Positions 50,051-60,075 of a stretch of 64,000 nt of DNA are shown one piece after another (the stretch's first letter is position 1; each line of letters begins with the position of its first letter). This DNA comes from a virus: positions 1 to 64,000 of IMG/VR virus record IMGVR_UViG_3300020185_004577. One strand, written 5' to 3'. Under the pieces are notes generated by a model. The model saw only the letters and a list, made by a program, of their open reading frames with translations. It was not told where the DNA came from and did no database searches. The translations under genes were made by a program, and so were the position numbers.

Positions 50051-53000
50051 TTACTTACTAACTCTTCTACTGAAATATCCTCCCACATCTGTAGATAGTG
50101 GTGGGTCTTCTCCTGCTTCTCCGCCATAAGCTCCAATTATATTAAAGGTTAACGTAACTTTGCACCACATCGGCTGAACTTTTCCACCGTCAAATGTCCA
50201 TGGAGAGCTTGCATAATCGTATGCAACACTACTAACTAATATATCATGGTCTAGCCAATCACCCAAAGTTAAATGACATACTGGCGGTCTTGAAAAAGAG
50301 AATCCAGACTGTTGTCTATCAGATAGTCTATTTCTTGCTGGTCTTGTCATTTTTGAAATAAATTCCATTCTCTTTAAGAAATCAACCTTACTACCAGAAA
50401 AATATGATGGCTGAAAAATGCTTCTCTTTTTCATTTCAGCAAGCTTGTCCATAGTGTTTTCCACAGAGCTTTCTACATAATTTTCTTCTTTTTTTGTAGT
50501 TGAAAAAGTATCAAAAAGTTTATATATATTTGTGCCTCCTGCACTTTCTCTAAACCTCTGATTTCTTTGTGCTGCTAAATTAGCAGATTCAGCAGCTGCA
50601 TCTGCCGCTTCATCCAATTCTGCAGCTTGCTCATTTAGTTCCCTATTTTGTTCTGCTTGAAACTTTCTTCTTTCAAAGTAAGAAGCAGACTCTGGTGTAA
50701 ATGGCTTCGTCCCAGGCTTTAATCTTGGTAATCTTTTTCTGTTATTTAAGGCAGCGTTGGCTTCAGCTCTTAACTCATCTGCTTCAGCACTGTCTTGAGT
50801 TCTTATTGATGAAAATTTATTGCCAAACGATTCAGTAATCTTACTAACTTGACCAGTTGTCTCATCGAATTTGTATCCAATATCTACCCTTTGTGCGAAA
50901 TCAGTTAAAACCCAAAAAGAAACACTTCCATCCCTAGAAGAAGAGCCATATGTATATATTGGTTCTGGTCTACCTAAAAAAGAAGTAGAGTTCCATGTTG
51001 CACTGTCTCCATGGTTAAACGACTCTATATATGCAGGAAATGACATTGCAGAACCTTCTATTGCGGGTATTGAATAATTAGTCAAAACAAACCTTAACGT
51101 TTCGGCACCCTCTGGTGCATATGGGTTTTTAATGCTATATCTATTATAAGATTTTTTGTAACTTCCATCTTTTTTTTTGCCTAAAACAAAAACGCTAGAA
51201 GAATTCTCAGTTCCTTGTACGTTGAAATTTTTAGCAAAAGAAATTTTATCTTCATCAGTATTTGCAATGGTATCTATAACATGCCTAACTCCCCTTCTTC
51301 TACTTCCTCCTTTGTCAAAATCTTGTTCTATTGCATCTGAAGTGTCTGTTTGAGACACCATATTTAAGCCTGTAATTTCACCTTCAGAATCATCTAAGTT
51401 AGATGGGTTCAATGGTTTTAGTATTTTTTCGGCAGAATCAGCTAAGTAAGTTCCACCATTTTCTGAAATAACTTCTGCAGGCGTAGTGTTAGTCCTTTGT
51501 TGCAATCTTTTATTTATCCCAGTCTTGCTCAACAACTCTTGAAAACCAGCTGAACCAAAGTTTCTCAACCCTTCTATTGCACTCTGTACTCCTTTGTCAT
51601 ATGTTTCACCAGGCTTACTTTGAAAAGTGTTTTGTTGTATATTGTGTAAAGAAATTAGATTAGTAACAAATCCCACACTAGATGGTGAAGAATAAAACCC
51701 TAAACCATCATCAACTCTAGATGTGTCATCAATGAGAGATGTTCCATAAGTTCCAATAATGTTTTCGCCTCCTTCTATCGTATTTAAACTATTAATAGAA
51801 TTTCTTTTAGTTAAATATTCTCTACCTCCTGGACTGAGTTGATTCGATGATGTTTCATCTAAAAAATCTATAGACTCTTCATCGTCAAAAACAGATTTAA
51901 TGTTTTCTTTATCACCATTTAAAAGATTTTGAGTAGCCCTAAATATGGCTCCTGAAATTTCCAATCTAGAAACTCCAACAAAGGTACTAGTACCCTCTAG
52001 TATTATATTTGCTCCTAAATTGAATCTACTAGGATTTTTTGCTAGTTGGTCATTTCTAAAAACTTTAGAAACTTGATTTATATCTTTAGTGTTAGAAACA
52101 TTTGAAGATGTCTGGTCTTCCCTTTCTGGTTTGGCGATTACTAATAAGTTAGTATCATTTTCTACATTGTTACTTGTGTTATTTGCCCGAAACCCTATAG
52201 AGTTGTCGCCCAAATCTTCAGGCTGAGTTATGTTACTGTATAAGTTGTTTAATCTATCTCCAGAAGAATCTTCCTCCAAATTACTATCGTTAGGTAAGTT
52301 GGCAGCTAAACTAGTTGACAAATACTGAAAACTGTCGCCAATTAATTCAGAATTTGAGGGAACATTTGGCACTAAATTATTATCTCTAAACGCTTCTGAA
52401 TCTTCCTCCAAACTTGAGTCTATTGGAGAATTAGAAGAAATGTCATCATTTCTGAATGGAATAGAATCTTCAAATAGATTAGTATCATTTTTTTTATTTG
52501 ACGAAAGGTCTTGTTGTCTAAACTCTTCAGATTCACTTTCTAAGTCAGTTTTTCTCAAATTATTATTTGACAAATCATCTTCTCTATAAGGAAAACTATC
52601 CGACTCCAAGTCACTTTTTGTAGGCGTATTGTACGAAAGGTCGTCACTTCTGTAAACGCTAGAATCAAAATCTAAATTTGAAGAAATTTTCTTATTTGCA
52701 GAAAGGTCTTGCTCTCTAAATTCTTGAGAATCATTTTTAAGATTATTACTATTTGAAACATTACTTTGCAAATCTTCTTGCCTAAACGGTTTTGAAGTAT
52801 CTTCTAAACTTGAAGTTTTTGATTCGTTTCTGGATGTGGTGTCACTTCTAAAATTCTCTGAAACTTTTTCTAAATCGGTGTTTACAATTTTGTTTTTTGA
52901 AGTTACAGAATCTCTATATTGTGAAGATTCCACATCTAAATTCGTTTTATTTTCAGAATTTTTACTTAAAACATTAGCTCTTAACTCCTCTGAATCACTC

Positions 53001-54022
53001 AATAAATTACTATTTTTTGTAGTATTTTTAGTTAAAGTATCTTCTCTGTATTTTTCATTTTCAGATTCTGCATCATAATTTTTATCAGTGTTTTTTGACT
53101 GATTTATACTTTTATAATTAGAAGAGTCAGATTCTAAATTTGTATTTTTTTCTCTATTGTTTTTTAATAAATTAGACCTATATAAAGAACTTTCGTTTTC
53201 TATACTGTTATTTGTTTTTAAGTTTTTGGAATTATTATTAGCTCTAATGTCTTCTGAAATAGATTCAATGCTTGCATTTTCTGATTTATTTTTTAAAATC
53301 AAATTGCTTCTACTTGATTCTGAATCGTTTAATAAATCATTAATACTACTTAAATTTTTTGATTCATTAACTTCTCTGGGGGTTCGTGAATCTATTTCTA
53401 AATTTGTTATTTTTTCTTTGTTATATTTAAGATTTATATCCCTATCTACTTTACTTTGATTGTCTGAAGAAGCGATTTTATTATATGGGTCATTGTCTCT
53501 TACTAAATTTTTAGACAACAAATTATCTCTATAATCAGAAGAGAAAGAATCAATATTTAATTTTGATTCTGAATTTTTTCTAAAATTTTCATTTCTAGCT
53601 ACTTTAGATATGGAGTCTACATTTTTAGATATATCATTATTTTTAAGTATTGCGCTTTTCCTAGACTCTTCTGCAAAATCTTCTAAACTCTTAGAAGATT
53701 CAACAAGCTTATTTTTAGACTCTAACCTTTTTCTTTGTAAGTCTCCACTTTCCTCTAAACTTTTTTGTTTAGAAACAAGATTTTTAGTTAAAGCTTCTCT
53801 TATTATTTGTGAATCTATTTCTAAATCGCTACTTGAAATAACATTTTTAGAGAGATTATCTTCTCTCATTTGTGGATATATCACATCATAAATGTCTTTA
53901 GGCTTCTCTAAATTTTTAGACAACAACTTACCCCTAACTTCATTAGAATAGTCTGAAAAAAAGGCATCTAACCCAGTTCTTCTTTCAAATTCTTCAAATG
54001 TTTCATCATAAGGTACAGACAT
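50051..54022 (-). CDS. Baseplate protein with about 30 copies of a 22-residue repeat
   Basis: A 1323-residue protein. Residues about 25-664 are a degenerate repeat of period 22 with consensus aromatic-R-x3-L-S-x-N, then a polar stretch, then L-E-x-D-S. Single units include FRQQDLSSNKK and FRNDDISSNSP. Residues 665-900 are Gly/Ser-rich. The C-terminal part (about 960-1323) is baseplate-like: YSIKNPYAPEGAETLRF, FLGRPEPIYTYGSSSRDG, HLTLGDWLDHDILVSSVAYDY. The repeat may form a fibrous arm. A phage-type box lies 16 nt upstream. It precedes the gp53-like and hub genes. Confidence 0.75.
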   Translation of the reverse strand: MSVPYDETFEEFERRTGLDAFFSDYSNEVRGKLLSKNLEKPKDIYDVIYPQMREDNLSKNVISSSDLEIDSQIIREALTKNLVSKQKSLEESGDLQRKRLESKNKLVESSKSLEDFAEESRKSAILKNNDISKNVDSISKVARNENFRKNSESKLNIDSFSSDYRDNLLSKNLVRDNDPYNKIASSDNQSKVDRDINLKYNKEKITNLEIDSRTPREVNESKNLSSINDLLNDSESSRSNLILKNKSENASIESISEDIRANNNSKNLKTNNSIENESSLYRSNLLKNNREKNTNLESDSSNYKSINQSKNTDKNYDAESENEKYREDTLTKNTTKNSNLLSDSEELRANVLSKNSENKTNLDVESSQYRDSVTSKNKIVNTDLEKVSENFRSDTTSRNESKTSSLEDTSKPFRQEDLQSNVSNSNNLKNDSQEFREQDLSANKKISSNLDFDSSVYRSDDLSYNTPTKSDLESDSFPYREDDLSNNNLRKTDLESESEEFRQQDLSSNKKNDTNLFEDSIPFRNDDISSNSPIDSSLEEDSEAFRDNNLVPNVPSNSELIGDSFQYLSTSLAANLPNDSNLEEDSSGDRLNNLYSNITQPEDLGDNSIGFRANNTSNNVENDTNLLVIAKPEREDQTSSNVSNTKDINQVSKVFRNDQLAKNPSRFNLGANIILEGTSTFVGVSRLEISGAIFRATQNLLNGDKENIKSVFDDEESIDFLDETSSNQLSPGGREYLTKRNSINSLNTIEGGENIIGTYGTSLIDDTSRVDDGLGFYSSPSSVGFVTNLISLHNIQQNTFQSKPGETYDKGVQSAIEGLRNFGSAGFQELLSKTGINKRLQQRTNTTPAEVISENGGTYLADSAEKILKPLNPSNLDDSEGEITGLNMVSQTDTSDAIEQDFDKGGSRRRGVRHVIDTIANTDEDKISFAKNFNVQGTENSSSVFVLGKKKDGSYKKSYNRYSIKNPYAPEGAETLRFVLTNYSIPAIEGSAMSFPAYIESFNHGDSATWNSTSFLGRPEPIYTYGSSSRDGSVSFWVLTDFAQRVDIGYKFDETTGQVSKITESFGNKFSSIRTQDSAEADELRAEANAALNNRKRLPRLKPGTKPFTPESASYFERRKFQAEQNRELNEQAAELDEAADAAAESANLAAQRNQRFRESAGGTNIYKLFDTFSTTKKEENYVESSVENTMDKLAEMKKRSIFQPSYFSGSKVDFLKRMEFISKMTRPARNRLSDRQQSGFSFSRPPVCHLTLGDWLDHDILVSSVAYDYASSPWTFDGGKVQPMWCKVTLTFNIIGAYGGEAGEDPPLSTDVGGYFSRRVSK
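52030..53950 (-). repeat. 66-bp degenerate coding repeat, about 29-30 units
   Basis: The period is set by the coding repeat of the baseplate protein. Amino acid conservation is clear (R, N and L/S positions), while nucleotide identity between units is low, so the array is old. Confidence 0.85.
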
Positions 54023-54038
54023 AGTTGTGTTCTTTGTA

Positions 54039-54046
54039 TATAAATA
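54039..54046 (-). promoter_or_regulatory. Phage-type promoter motif (TATTTATA)
   Basis: Minus-strand AAAAATATTTATATACAAAG ends 16 nt before the ATG at 54022. Confidence 0.55.
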
Positions 54047-54075
54047 TTTTTAAATAAAAATAATGCGATTAATTA

Positions 54076-57000
54076 TTAAGTACTATGCTTAGTGTCTTTT
54101 AGAATTATTTCCTGTAAATCTTTACCATCTATTTGTAACTTTACAACATGTGTCACTTTTGATGATTCTGCTTTATTTACTTCTGCAACAAACTTACCCA
54201 TTTCAGCACCACCTTCGGCCATAATCTCTGCTAACTTTTCTAATTTAGAAACATTCATACCTTTTACGGCAGACTCTAATTGCAATACTCCTGCAGCCAT
54301 TCTTTCAATTCCATCAGCCCCCATTGCTAAATTAGGGCCAAGACTAACCATAACACTTCTAAGCTCCCATAAAGCTTCTAACATCAATGCTATACCAAAT
54401 AAAACAAATGGATTAAAGAACATTAAACCTGCAAAAGCAAAACCTATTAAAGCAGGACCTAAAGTATTCAATCCACTGGCTAGGGTTACCAATCCTTTCC
54501 AATCAGTTTCAGCCAAAGATATCAACATAGGCGCTGCCATCGCTAACATTGGTGCTGCCGCAGCCAGCATTGCAGACCCTATAAGAAGGCCTATACCTGC
54601 AGCTATAGTTCCAAAACCAAAAGAAGAAAGGGCTGCTGCGAAAGGATATAAACCACTCCAATCGGCTTCTTTAATCATTTCTAAAGGCCCTATTGCTTTC
54701 AATAAATAATCTCCTGCCATACCCATCAAAACAGCGCCAACCAATAGTGCAACTCCTGCTATAGCTAATGCTGCAGCCCCGTAAAGTAAAAGAGGCATCC
54801 CAAACACCATAGCCCAACCTAAGGCTGTTAATGCGAGTATAACTAACATTGCAACACCAACGCCAGCAAGAACATTTACCCAATCTACTTCACTCATCAT
54901 TAGTGCAGCATATGCAAAAGGTATTAATGCCACACCCATAATTGCCATCGCGGCTGCTCCCAAAAGAACATCTTTCATGCTCATTTTACCCATTATCTTA
55001 GTTGCCAACCATAAACCGCCAGCCATAATAATCATAGAAGCTGCTGCTGCAGCAAGCTGAGCACCATCAGGACTTCCTGTTGCAGCTATTCCTAACATAA
55101 ATACAGCAACTGCAGCACCAATCACTGTCAATGCAAAACCAAGCATTAAAATATCTTTCATTTTTACTCTACTAAAAGATTTTATACCCATAGCCAATTT
55201 GGCTATCCAACCTTGACCAGCCCCTCCTCCTGGTGAAGGTGGTGGCTTGGGGCCCTGAACAGCACCAGCAGCACCAGCAGCACCACCACCGCCCTTGAAA
55301 ACACTTTTAATTCCTTTTAAAAATCCGCCACCTTTACTTCCTATGGCAAAACCTCTACCTTGAGCAATTCCATTAAGATAAGCTTTAGCTGGTCCGAACA
55401 GAACTGCCATAGTTGCCATAAGAATACCAAAAACACCCTTCAAGAAAGGGCCTGCAGTATTAATTGCTTGAATCATACCTGTTAACCATTCTATAACAGG
55501 TTGGAAAAATGGCACTAAAGTGTTGATAACAGAATTCTTTAAAGCATCAACAGCATCCATAAGACCTTGATTTTGTTTAGCTTGGTCTTCTAATGTCTTT
55601 TTCTTTTTTTCTTCGGCAGCAATTGCTTCTTGAATTGAAGTTGCTGATATTTGTGAAAAATCATCAATACCTTCCATTTCACCCGTAAATTCAAGCTTGC
55701 CCCCTTCTCCAACTTTAGTCATTTGCATTAAATACGCCTTTTGCTTATCATCTAAACCATCCAAGCTCGCACCAAGACCTCCAAGTAGGTCCATTTTATT
55801 CATATCTTCTGCATTTTGACCAATCATATTAGTCAAACTTTCCATAGATTGACCAGTTGCATCTGAAACCATTTGTAGTCTGTCAGTATCTACTGCATCA
55901 AACTCTAATTTCCCAGTTTCAGAGTTAAACGTACCTATGTCTTTACCCATTTCACCCAACAACTTCTGAAGTTCCTCTGGACCTTTACGTGCAGCAGAAA
56001 GCAATTGCATTGGGTCTATAGCAGCAAAAGAGCCTCCTGCAAGTTGTAGTTCAGCAGCCATCTCCATAGCTCCTTCAATATTTCTTGCTCTTTTACCAGT
56101 TTCAAAAATTTCATCAACATTCATACCTAAACGCTTAGACTCTAAAACCATTTTTCTTAAAGAAGCCTCTCCTCCTGTGAAACCCATTGTACGCATTTTA
56201 GACATGTTTTTTGACATCTCTTGCATTACTTCATTTCCACTAACACCATAAACTCTAGCATCATTCATAGTTGCAGCCGCATCTTCCTCAAGTTGTTTGA
56301 TGCCTCCACCAAATTTTACATATTCCTTTTGTAATTTAGACATTTCTGCCGTGTTTAAACCAGTTGACTTACCCAGGGCAGCCATACTCTCAGCAGCTTC
56401 TGCCAAAACTTCAAAATTTGTTGTACGAAGGTCTACACTCAATTGACCCATAGCTTCGGTAGTTTCTCCAACGCTCATTCCAAATCTGGCTGTTTCAGAA
56501 GTTAGTGCAGCCATGCCAGCAGTATTTTCACTAAAATTTATACTAGTTTTCTGTTGGGCATCTTTTATTGTTTTATCGTAATCTAAAGCCGATTTTATTA
56601 AAGAATCTAACTTAAATGATTTAGTCAAATTCTTGCCCATAGCACTCAAACCTTTGCTGATGTCAAATGTTGTTTCTTGAACATTTTTCATTTGGTCATT
56701 AGTTATATCTAGTTGAGTATTTAAATCTTGACTCTCAGCCAAAGCATCTTGAAAAGGCTTTACTAAATTTTCTGGCAAATCTCCTTCATTAACTATTTTG
56801 TCAACCAAGTCATCTGCGCCATCCTTCATTTGGTCTAATACGCCACTAAAAGTAGCGCCATCACCTCCAGCTTTTTCAAAAGCTTCTGCAAGTTTATCAG
56901 CCTCCTCAGTGGTTAAACCTAACTTATCAGCCAACTCTACAGAATTATCTAAAGATATCCCTAGGTTTTCTGCTATATCATCAAAGGTTTTGTCTAAAGC

Positions 57001-57252
57001 AGCTGAAGCAGTTTCGGCATCAGCCTCAATAGATTGGGCCGTGGCTTCTAAATCTTTTAATTTCGCATTATATTCATCGGTAGTTAGGTTTCTAAAAAAC
57101 TCATTTCCTCCAATACCAAGAAAAGTGCTAGACATAGAATTAACGAAATCCTGCTGTTGCTCCATAGACTTAGCAGCTCTATCCATAGCAGCATTGTAAG
57201 CCTGAGCTCTCTTCAGAGCATCACCACTAATTCCTTTTTCGTTTGCTGCCAT
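54076..57252 (-). CDS. Tail tape measure protein
   Basis: A 1058-residue protein with the tape-measure layout. The N-terminal 600 residues are helical and coiled-coil, rich in Ala, Lys and Glu (NAAMDRAAKSMEQQQDF, KLDSLIKSALDYDKTIK). The C-terminal 400 contain many hydrophobic segments separated by short Gly/Pro turns, as in tail proteins that reach the membrane (VIGAAVAVFMLGIAATG, LAMAAPMLISLAETDW). It sets tail length and helps form the DNA channel. The final helix is charged. It is the first gene in a baseplate run, and a phage-type box is 19 nt upstream. Confidence 0.88.
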   Translation of the reverse strand: MAANEKGISGDALKRAQAYNAAMDRAAKSMEQQQDFVNSMSSTFLGIGGNEFFRNLTTDEYNAKLKDLEATAQSIEADAETASAALDKTFDDIAENLGISLDNSVELADKLGLTTEEADKLAEAFEKAGGDGATFSGVLDQMKDGADDLVDKIVNEGDLPENLVKPFQDALAESQDLNTQLDITNDQMKNVQETTFDISKGLSAMGKNLTKSFKLDSLIKSALDYDKTIKDAQQKTSINFSENTAGMAALTSETARFGMSVGETTEAMGQLSVDLRTTNFEVLAEAAESMAALGKSTGLNTAEMSKLQKEYVKFGGGIKQLEEDAAATMNDARVYGVSGNEVMQEMSKNMSKMRTMGFTGGEASLRKMVLESKRLGMNVDEIFETGKRARNIEGAMEMAAELQLAGGSFAAIDPMQLLSAARKGPEELQKLLGEMGKDIGTFNSETGKLEFDAVDTDRLQMVSDATGQSMESLTNMIGQNAEDMNKMDLLGGLGASLDGLDDKQKAYLMQMTKVGEGGKLEFTGEMEGIDDFSQISATSIQEAIAAEEKKKKTLEDQAKQNQGLMDAVDALKNSVINTLVPFFQPVIEWLTGMIQAINTAGPFLKGVFGILMATMAVLFGPAKAYLNGIAQGRGFAIGSKGGGFLKGIKSVFKGGGGAAGAAGAVQGPKPPPSPGGGAGQGWIAKLAMGIKSFSRVKMKDILMLGFALTVIGAAVAVFMLGIAATGSPDGAQLAAAAASMIIMAGGLWLATKIMGKMSMKDVLLGAAAMAIMGVALIPFAYAALMMSEVDWVNVLAGVGVAMLVILALTALGWAMVFGMPLLLYGAAALAIAGVALLVGAVLMGMAGDYLLKAIGPLEMIKEADWSGLYPFAAALSSFGFGTIAAGIGLLIGSAMLAAAAPMLAMAAPMLISLAETDWKGLVTLASGLNTLGPALIGFAFAGLMFFNPFVLFGIALMLEALWELRSVMVSLGPNLAMGADGIERMAAGVLQLESAVKGMNVSKLEKLAEIMAEGGAEMGKFVAEVNKAESSKVTHVVKLQIDGKDLQEIILKDTKHST

Positions 57253-57271
57253 TTATTAAACTTATATTACT

Positions 57272-57279
57272 AATAAATA
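57272..57279 (-). promoter_or_regulatory. Phage-type promoter motif (TATTTATT)
   Basis: Minus-strand GAACTATATTTATTAG ends 19 nt before the tape measure ATG. Confidence 0.5.
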
Positions 57280-57321
57280 TAGTTCAATAAAAATAATTAA
57301 TTGAAAAATAAAGTAAACAAA

Positions 57322-57345
57322 AAAGGGTAGCGATTGCTACCCTTT
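57322..57345 (-). terminator. Intrinsic terminator after gene 57372
   Basis: A perfect 10-bp stem (AAAGGGTAGC / GCTACCCTTT) with a 4-nt loop and a T-run on the minus strand, 26 nt beyond the stop. Confidence 0.9.
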
Positions 57346-57371
57346 ATATTATATAAATTAAATATATATCC

Positions 57372-57938
57372 CTACTTCTTTTTGCCTCCGTAAAAATCTC
57401 TAAGATAACTTTCTCTTTGATTATTAGTCATAGATTGCATTTGTGAATTCATCCAAGATTGTGTTGAACCTATAGCGTCATCTAAGTGATTTGTATTTGT
57501 TTTGTAATAATCCCTAGAACCACCTCTTACAATACCTCCAGCACCAGGAATAACATTTAAAGGTCTTCCAATTGGATTTTGATTCCACCCACCAATTATC
57601 CAAATACCCCTAATGCACTGAATGATTAAATATATACAAAATACCCCACTCATTAACGCTTTGATACTATCTCCAAAGTTGAAAAAGTCTACCAAAGAAT
57701 TGAACATACTTTGATTAAACAAAAGAAATATATGTAAACCAAGAAACATAAGACCCATAACAACTACAGAAAGTGGGTTTCTCCAATTTTTATTTGGACC
57801 TGTAAAAAATAACTGAAAAATGAAAGCAATAAATGTTGCTATAAAATTAGATTTATCATTATTTTTAACATCATTAACTACTACGTCATCACCTGGGTGT
57901 TTTCCGTATCTTTTATCATATTCTTTAAACTTGCTCAT
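57372..57938 (-). CDS. Membrane protein of the tail gene region
   Basis: A 188-residue protein with about three hydrophobic segments (around 30-50, 55-75 and 92-115). A Gly/Pro-rich, hydrophilic C-terminus follows (IGRPLNVIPGAGGIVRGG and DDAIGSTQSWMNSQMQS). No family recognised. It lies directly upstream of the tape measure on the same strand, separated by a strong terminator. It may be a tail-tip or injection-related protein inserted in the membrane during entry. This is inference from position and topology. Confidence 0.6.
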   Translation of the reverse strand: MSKFKEYDKRYGKHPGDDVVVNDVKNNDKSNFIATFIAFIFQLFFTGPNKNWRNPLSVVVMGLMFLGLHIFLLFNQSMFNSLVDFFNFGDSIKALMSGVFCIYLIIQCIRGIWIIGGWNQNPIGRPLNVIPGAGGIVRGGSRDYYKTNTNHLDDAIGSTQSWMNSQMQSMTNNQRESYLRDFYGGKKK

Positions 57939-57994
57939 AATTATAATTTTTATCTTTATTATATAAACGAATTAATATGAAAAATATTACAATA

Positions 57995-59527
57995 TTAAAT
58001 AATTTTTTTTAAGATTTTAGATATTGATAATGCAGAATCATCCTCTTTAAGATTTGCACTCACAATACTTTTGGGGGATATTTTTGGTTTAACAATTGTA
58101 TTTTTAGAGGATTTTTTAGAAGTTTTCTTAACCTTTGGTTTTGAATTTATTTCTTTTTTTATGCTATCCATATAGCGTTGAGATATAGGGTCAGAAACGA
58201 TATTGTTAATGACTTGTTGTCTAAAATTAGAAAAATAAGACATTACCCTGTCTCTCTCTGCATCTTTATCCTTAAATGATTCACCCTTTTGCTTAGGGTA
58301 TATAAAAGCCAATGCTGGATAATTGCCGTAACCATCTATCCTTCCTTCATTTGCTAATCTTTTGAAAAAATTTATATACTTAAAAAACCTTTCAGAATCT
58401 ATATCTTCTATAAATTTTGACACTTTTTCTGACAACTCTTTATCGTCATTTAAGTCTATTTTATATCCATTAGATGTAGTTCCGAAGCCTTTTCTTTTTG
58501 TTTTTAAAAGAAATCTACTAAGAACTTCTTCTTTTTTGGAACTAGACTCCTTACCTTTTTCCACTTCTTTTTCTTCGTAATCAGATGTTTTTACCTCTAT
58601 TGATTGGACACCTTTATCTATGTTTATTATTCCCGGTATATCAAAATTGCTTCCAACAGTTATATAAGACTTTTCAAAGTCTCCAGCACTTCTATTGTAA
58701 AGTTCCCAAGAAACATCTATATCATTTATTTTCATATCCAAAGAATCATAATCAACTCCTTTATCTATTTTAAGCAAATGTTCTATATCATTGTTGTCTA
58801 CTATCTTTATTTGCAAACCTTTCTTAACTTGTATAATAGATAACTTTTTGTGTTTAGTATTTTCTTTCGCCATTCTAAGACCCATAACAAATCCAGAACC
58901 AATAGATGAACCTCCCGACTTAAAGTCCCAAGGCTCTATTTTATAGCCATCTGCACTTCCCAAATAATAACCATCTATCATCTGTCCGCCCGTAATGGCA
59001 CCACCTTTAAAAACGCCCATAAAAGCGCCACTCAACCACTCTCCTCTAAACGTAATTAATTGCCCTTTTATTGAACCTCTAGCCTTTCTTTTAGTTTTAG
59101 TCAAACCTAAAGTCTCAGCTTTCCAAGAGCCTTTAAGTATCCAACTTAAAGATGGAAACAGCTTTTCAACTTTTGCCTGATTTGATGTGTGAACCAAAGT
59201 TCCCTTTGCATTTGTTTCTTTCTCGTCAACCTCAAAAGCCAAATAAGGAATTAATTCTTTGTCAATTTTTTTTGCATAATTTTCTCCAACCTTATAAAGA
59301 CCCGGCTTTCCCATGACTGCCTTTTTCTCACTATCCGAACCAGTTGAGGCTACATATTTTAAGTAATTTTGATTTGGAGTCTTAGGATTAGAACCCTTTG
59401 CATCAGCGTCTGTGTAACGATTTCCACCTAATCCACTAGCAAAAGATTTTAGTTTGTGACCAATATTACCCAAAATCTCATCTAAACGCTTTTCTATATC
59501 CTCTACATTTTCTTCGTAATTTTCCAT
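57995..59527 (-). CDS. Unknown 510-residue protein, probably virion-associated
   Basis: The N-terminus MENYEENVEDIEKRLDEILG is charged and helical. The middle has a Gly-rich beta segment (GGAITGGQMIDGYYLGSADG, WDFKSGGSSIGSGFVMGLR). The C-terminus is very basic and then ends with an acidic/helical tail (SALSISKILKKII), which recalls the Leu-Lys pattern of the tagged starts but in reverse position. No family recognised. It lies 7 nt downstream of the tagged gene at 59535, and with gene 57372 forms the stretch before the tape measure. Confidence 0.55.
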   Translation of the reverse strand: MENYEENVEDIEKRLDEILGNIGHKLKSFASGLGGNRYTDADAKGSNPKTPNQNYLKYVASTGSDSEKKAVMGKPGLYKVGENYAKKIDKELIPYLAFEVDEKETNAKGTLVHTSNQAKVEKLFPSLSWILKGSWKAETLGLTKTKRKARGSIKGQLITFRGEWLSGAFMGVFKGGAITGGQMIDGYYLGSADGYKIEPWDFKSGGSSIGSGFVMGLRMAKENTKHKKLSIIQVKKGLQIKIVDNNDIEHLLKIDKGVDYDSLDMKINDIDVSWELYNRSAGDFEKSYITVGSNFDIPGIINIDKGVQSIEVKTSDYEEKEVEKGKESSSKKEEVLSRFLLKTKRKGFGTTSNGYKIDLNDDKELSEKVSKFIEDIDSERFFKYINFFKRLANEGRIDGYGNYPALAFIYPKQKGESFKDKDAERDRVMSYFSNFRQQVINNIVSDPISQRYMDSIKKEINSKPKVKKTSKKSSKNTIVKPKISPKSIVSANLKEDDSALSISKILKKII

Positions 59528-59534
59528 TGTATTA

Positions 59535-60029
59535 CTATTTAGTTTGCAACCAATTAACTACATAATTATTTGATGCTGCAATAGGATTTTTTTGAGACAA
59601 TATTTTTTTGGCATCTAAAGACAAACTTCTCAAGTCTCTAATAGTACTTGAGCTTATAGCTCCATCCCGACCAGATATGTCATTAAAACCTCTTTTCATT
59701 AATGATTTGTATTTTTTAAATAAATCTTTTATTTTTTCAGAAAAAGATTCTTTATCAATGCCGAAATATGAAGATAATAAAATAGACTCAATTTTTTTAA
59801 AAGCATCTTCCATCATATTTTCACTTTCTTTATTCAAAACATTACTCTTATCAAAAACAGGATGTTCATACCAACTTTTAACATCTCCCAAATCATTGCT
59901 AGATGACATTTTGTGTCCATTTTTGTTATTTTTTTTCAAATGTTTGAAATTTCCAAACATACCTCCAGGAGGAGCTTCATTCAAAAACGATTCTCTAACC
60001 AACTTTCTTATATAATATTTACTATCCAT
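59535..60029 (-). CDS. Unknown protein with strong capsid-targeting-like start
   Basis: A 164-residue protein. MDSKYYIRKLVRESFLNEAPPGG holds two sites in a row, V-R-E-S (11-14) and L-N-E-A (16-19), the second followed by a Pro-Pro-Gly-Gly turn. The middle is Gly/Asn-rich and basic (GNFKHLKKNNKNGHKM); the C-terminal half is helical (FKKIESILLSSYFGID, IRDLRSLSLDAKKILSQ). It is one of the clearest cases of the repeated N-terminal pattern. A phage-type box is 19 nt upstream. It may be an internal head or neck protein. Confidence 0.6.
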   Translation of the reverse strand: MDSKYYIRKLVRESFLNEAPPGGMFGNFKHLKKNNKNGHKMSSSNDLGDVKSWYEHPVFDKSNVLNKESENMMEDAFKKIESILLSSYFGIDKESFSEKIKDLFKKYKSLMKRGFNDISGRDGAISSSTIRDLRSLSLDAKKILSQKNPIAASNNYVVNWLQTK

Positions 60030-60048
60030 AATGATATGTGTGTATAGA

Positions 60049-60056
60049 TATAAATA
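60049..60056 (-). promoter_or_regulatory. Phage-type promoter motif (TATTTATA)
   Basis: Minus-strand TTTACTATTTATATCTATA ends 19 nt before the ATG at 60029. Confidence 0.55.
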
Positions 60057-60075
60057 GTAAAATTTTTATAAAAAA

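Noticed and set aside
54671-54883. Trp/Cys-rich minus-strand reading frame
   Set aside because: It is out of frame inside the tape measure gene and has no plausible fold.
58585-58843. Phe/Tyr/Ile-rich plus-strand frames
   Set aside because: They are antisense to the 510-residue gene and look like AT-rich noise.
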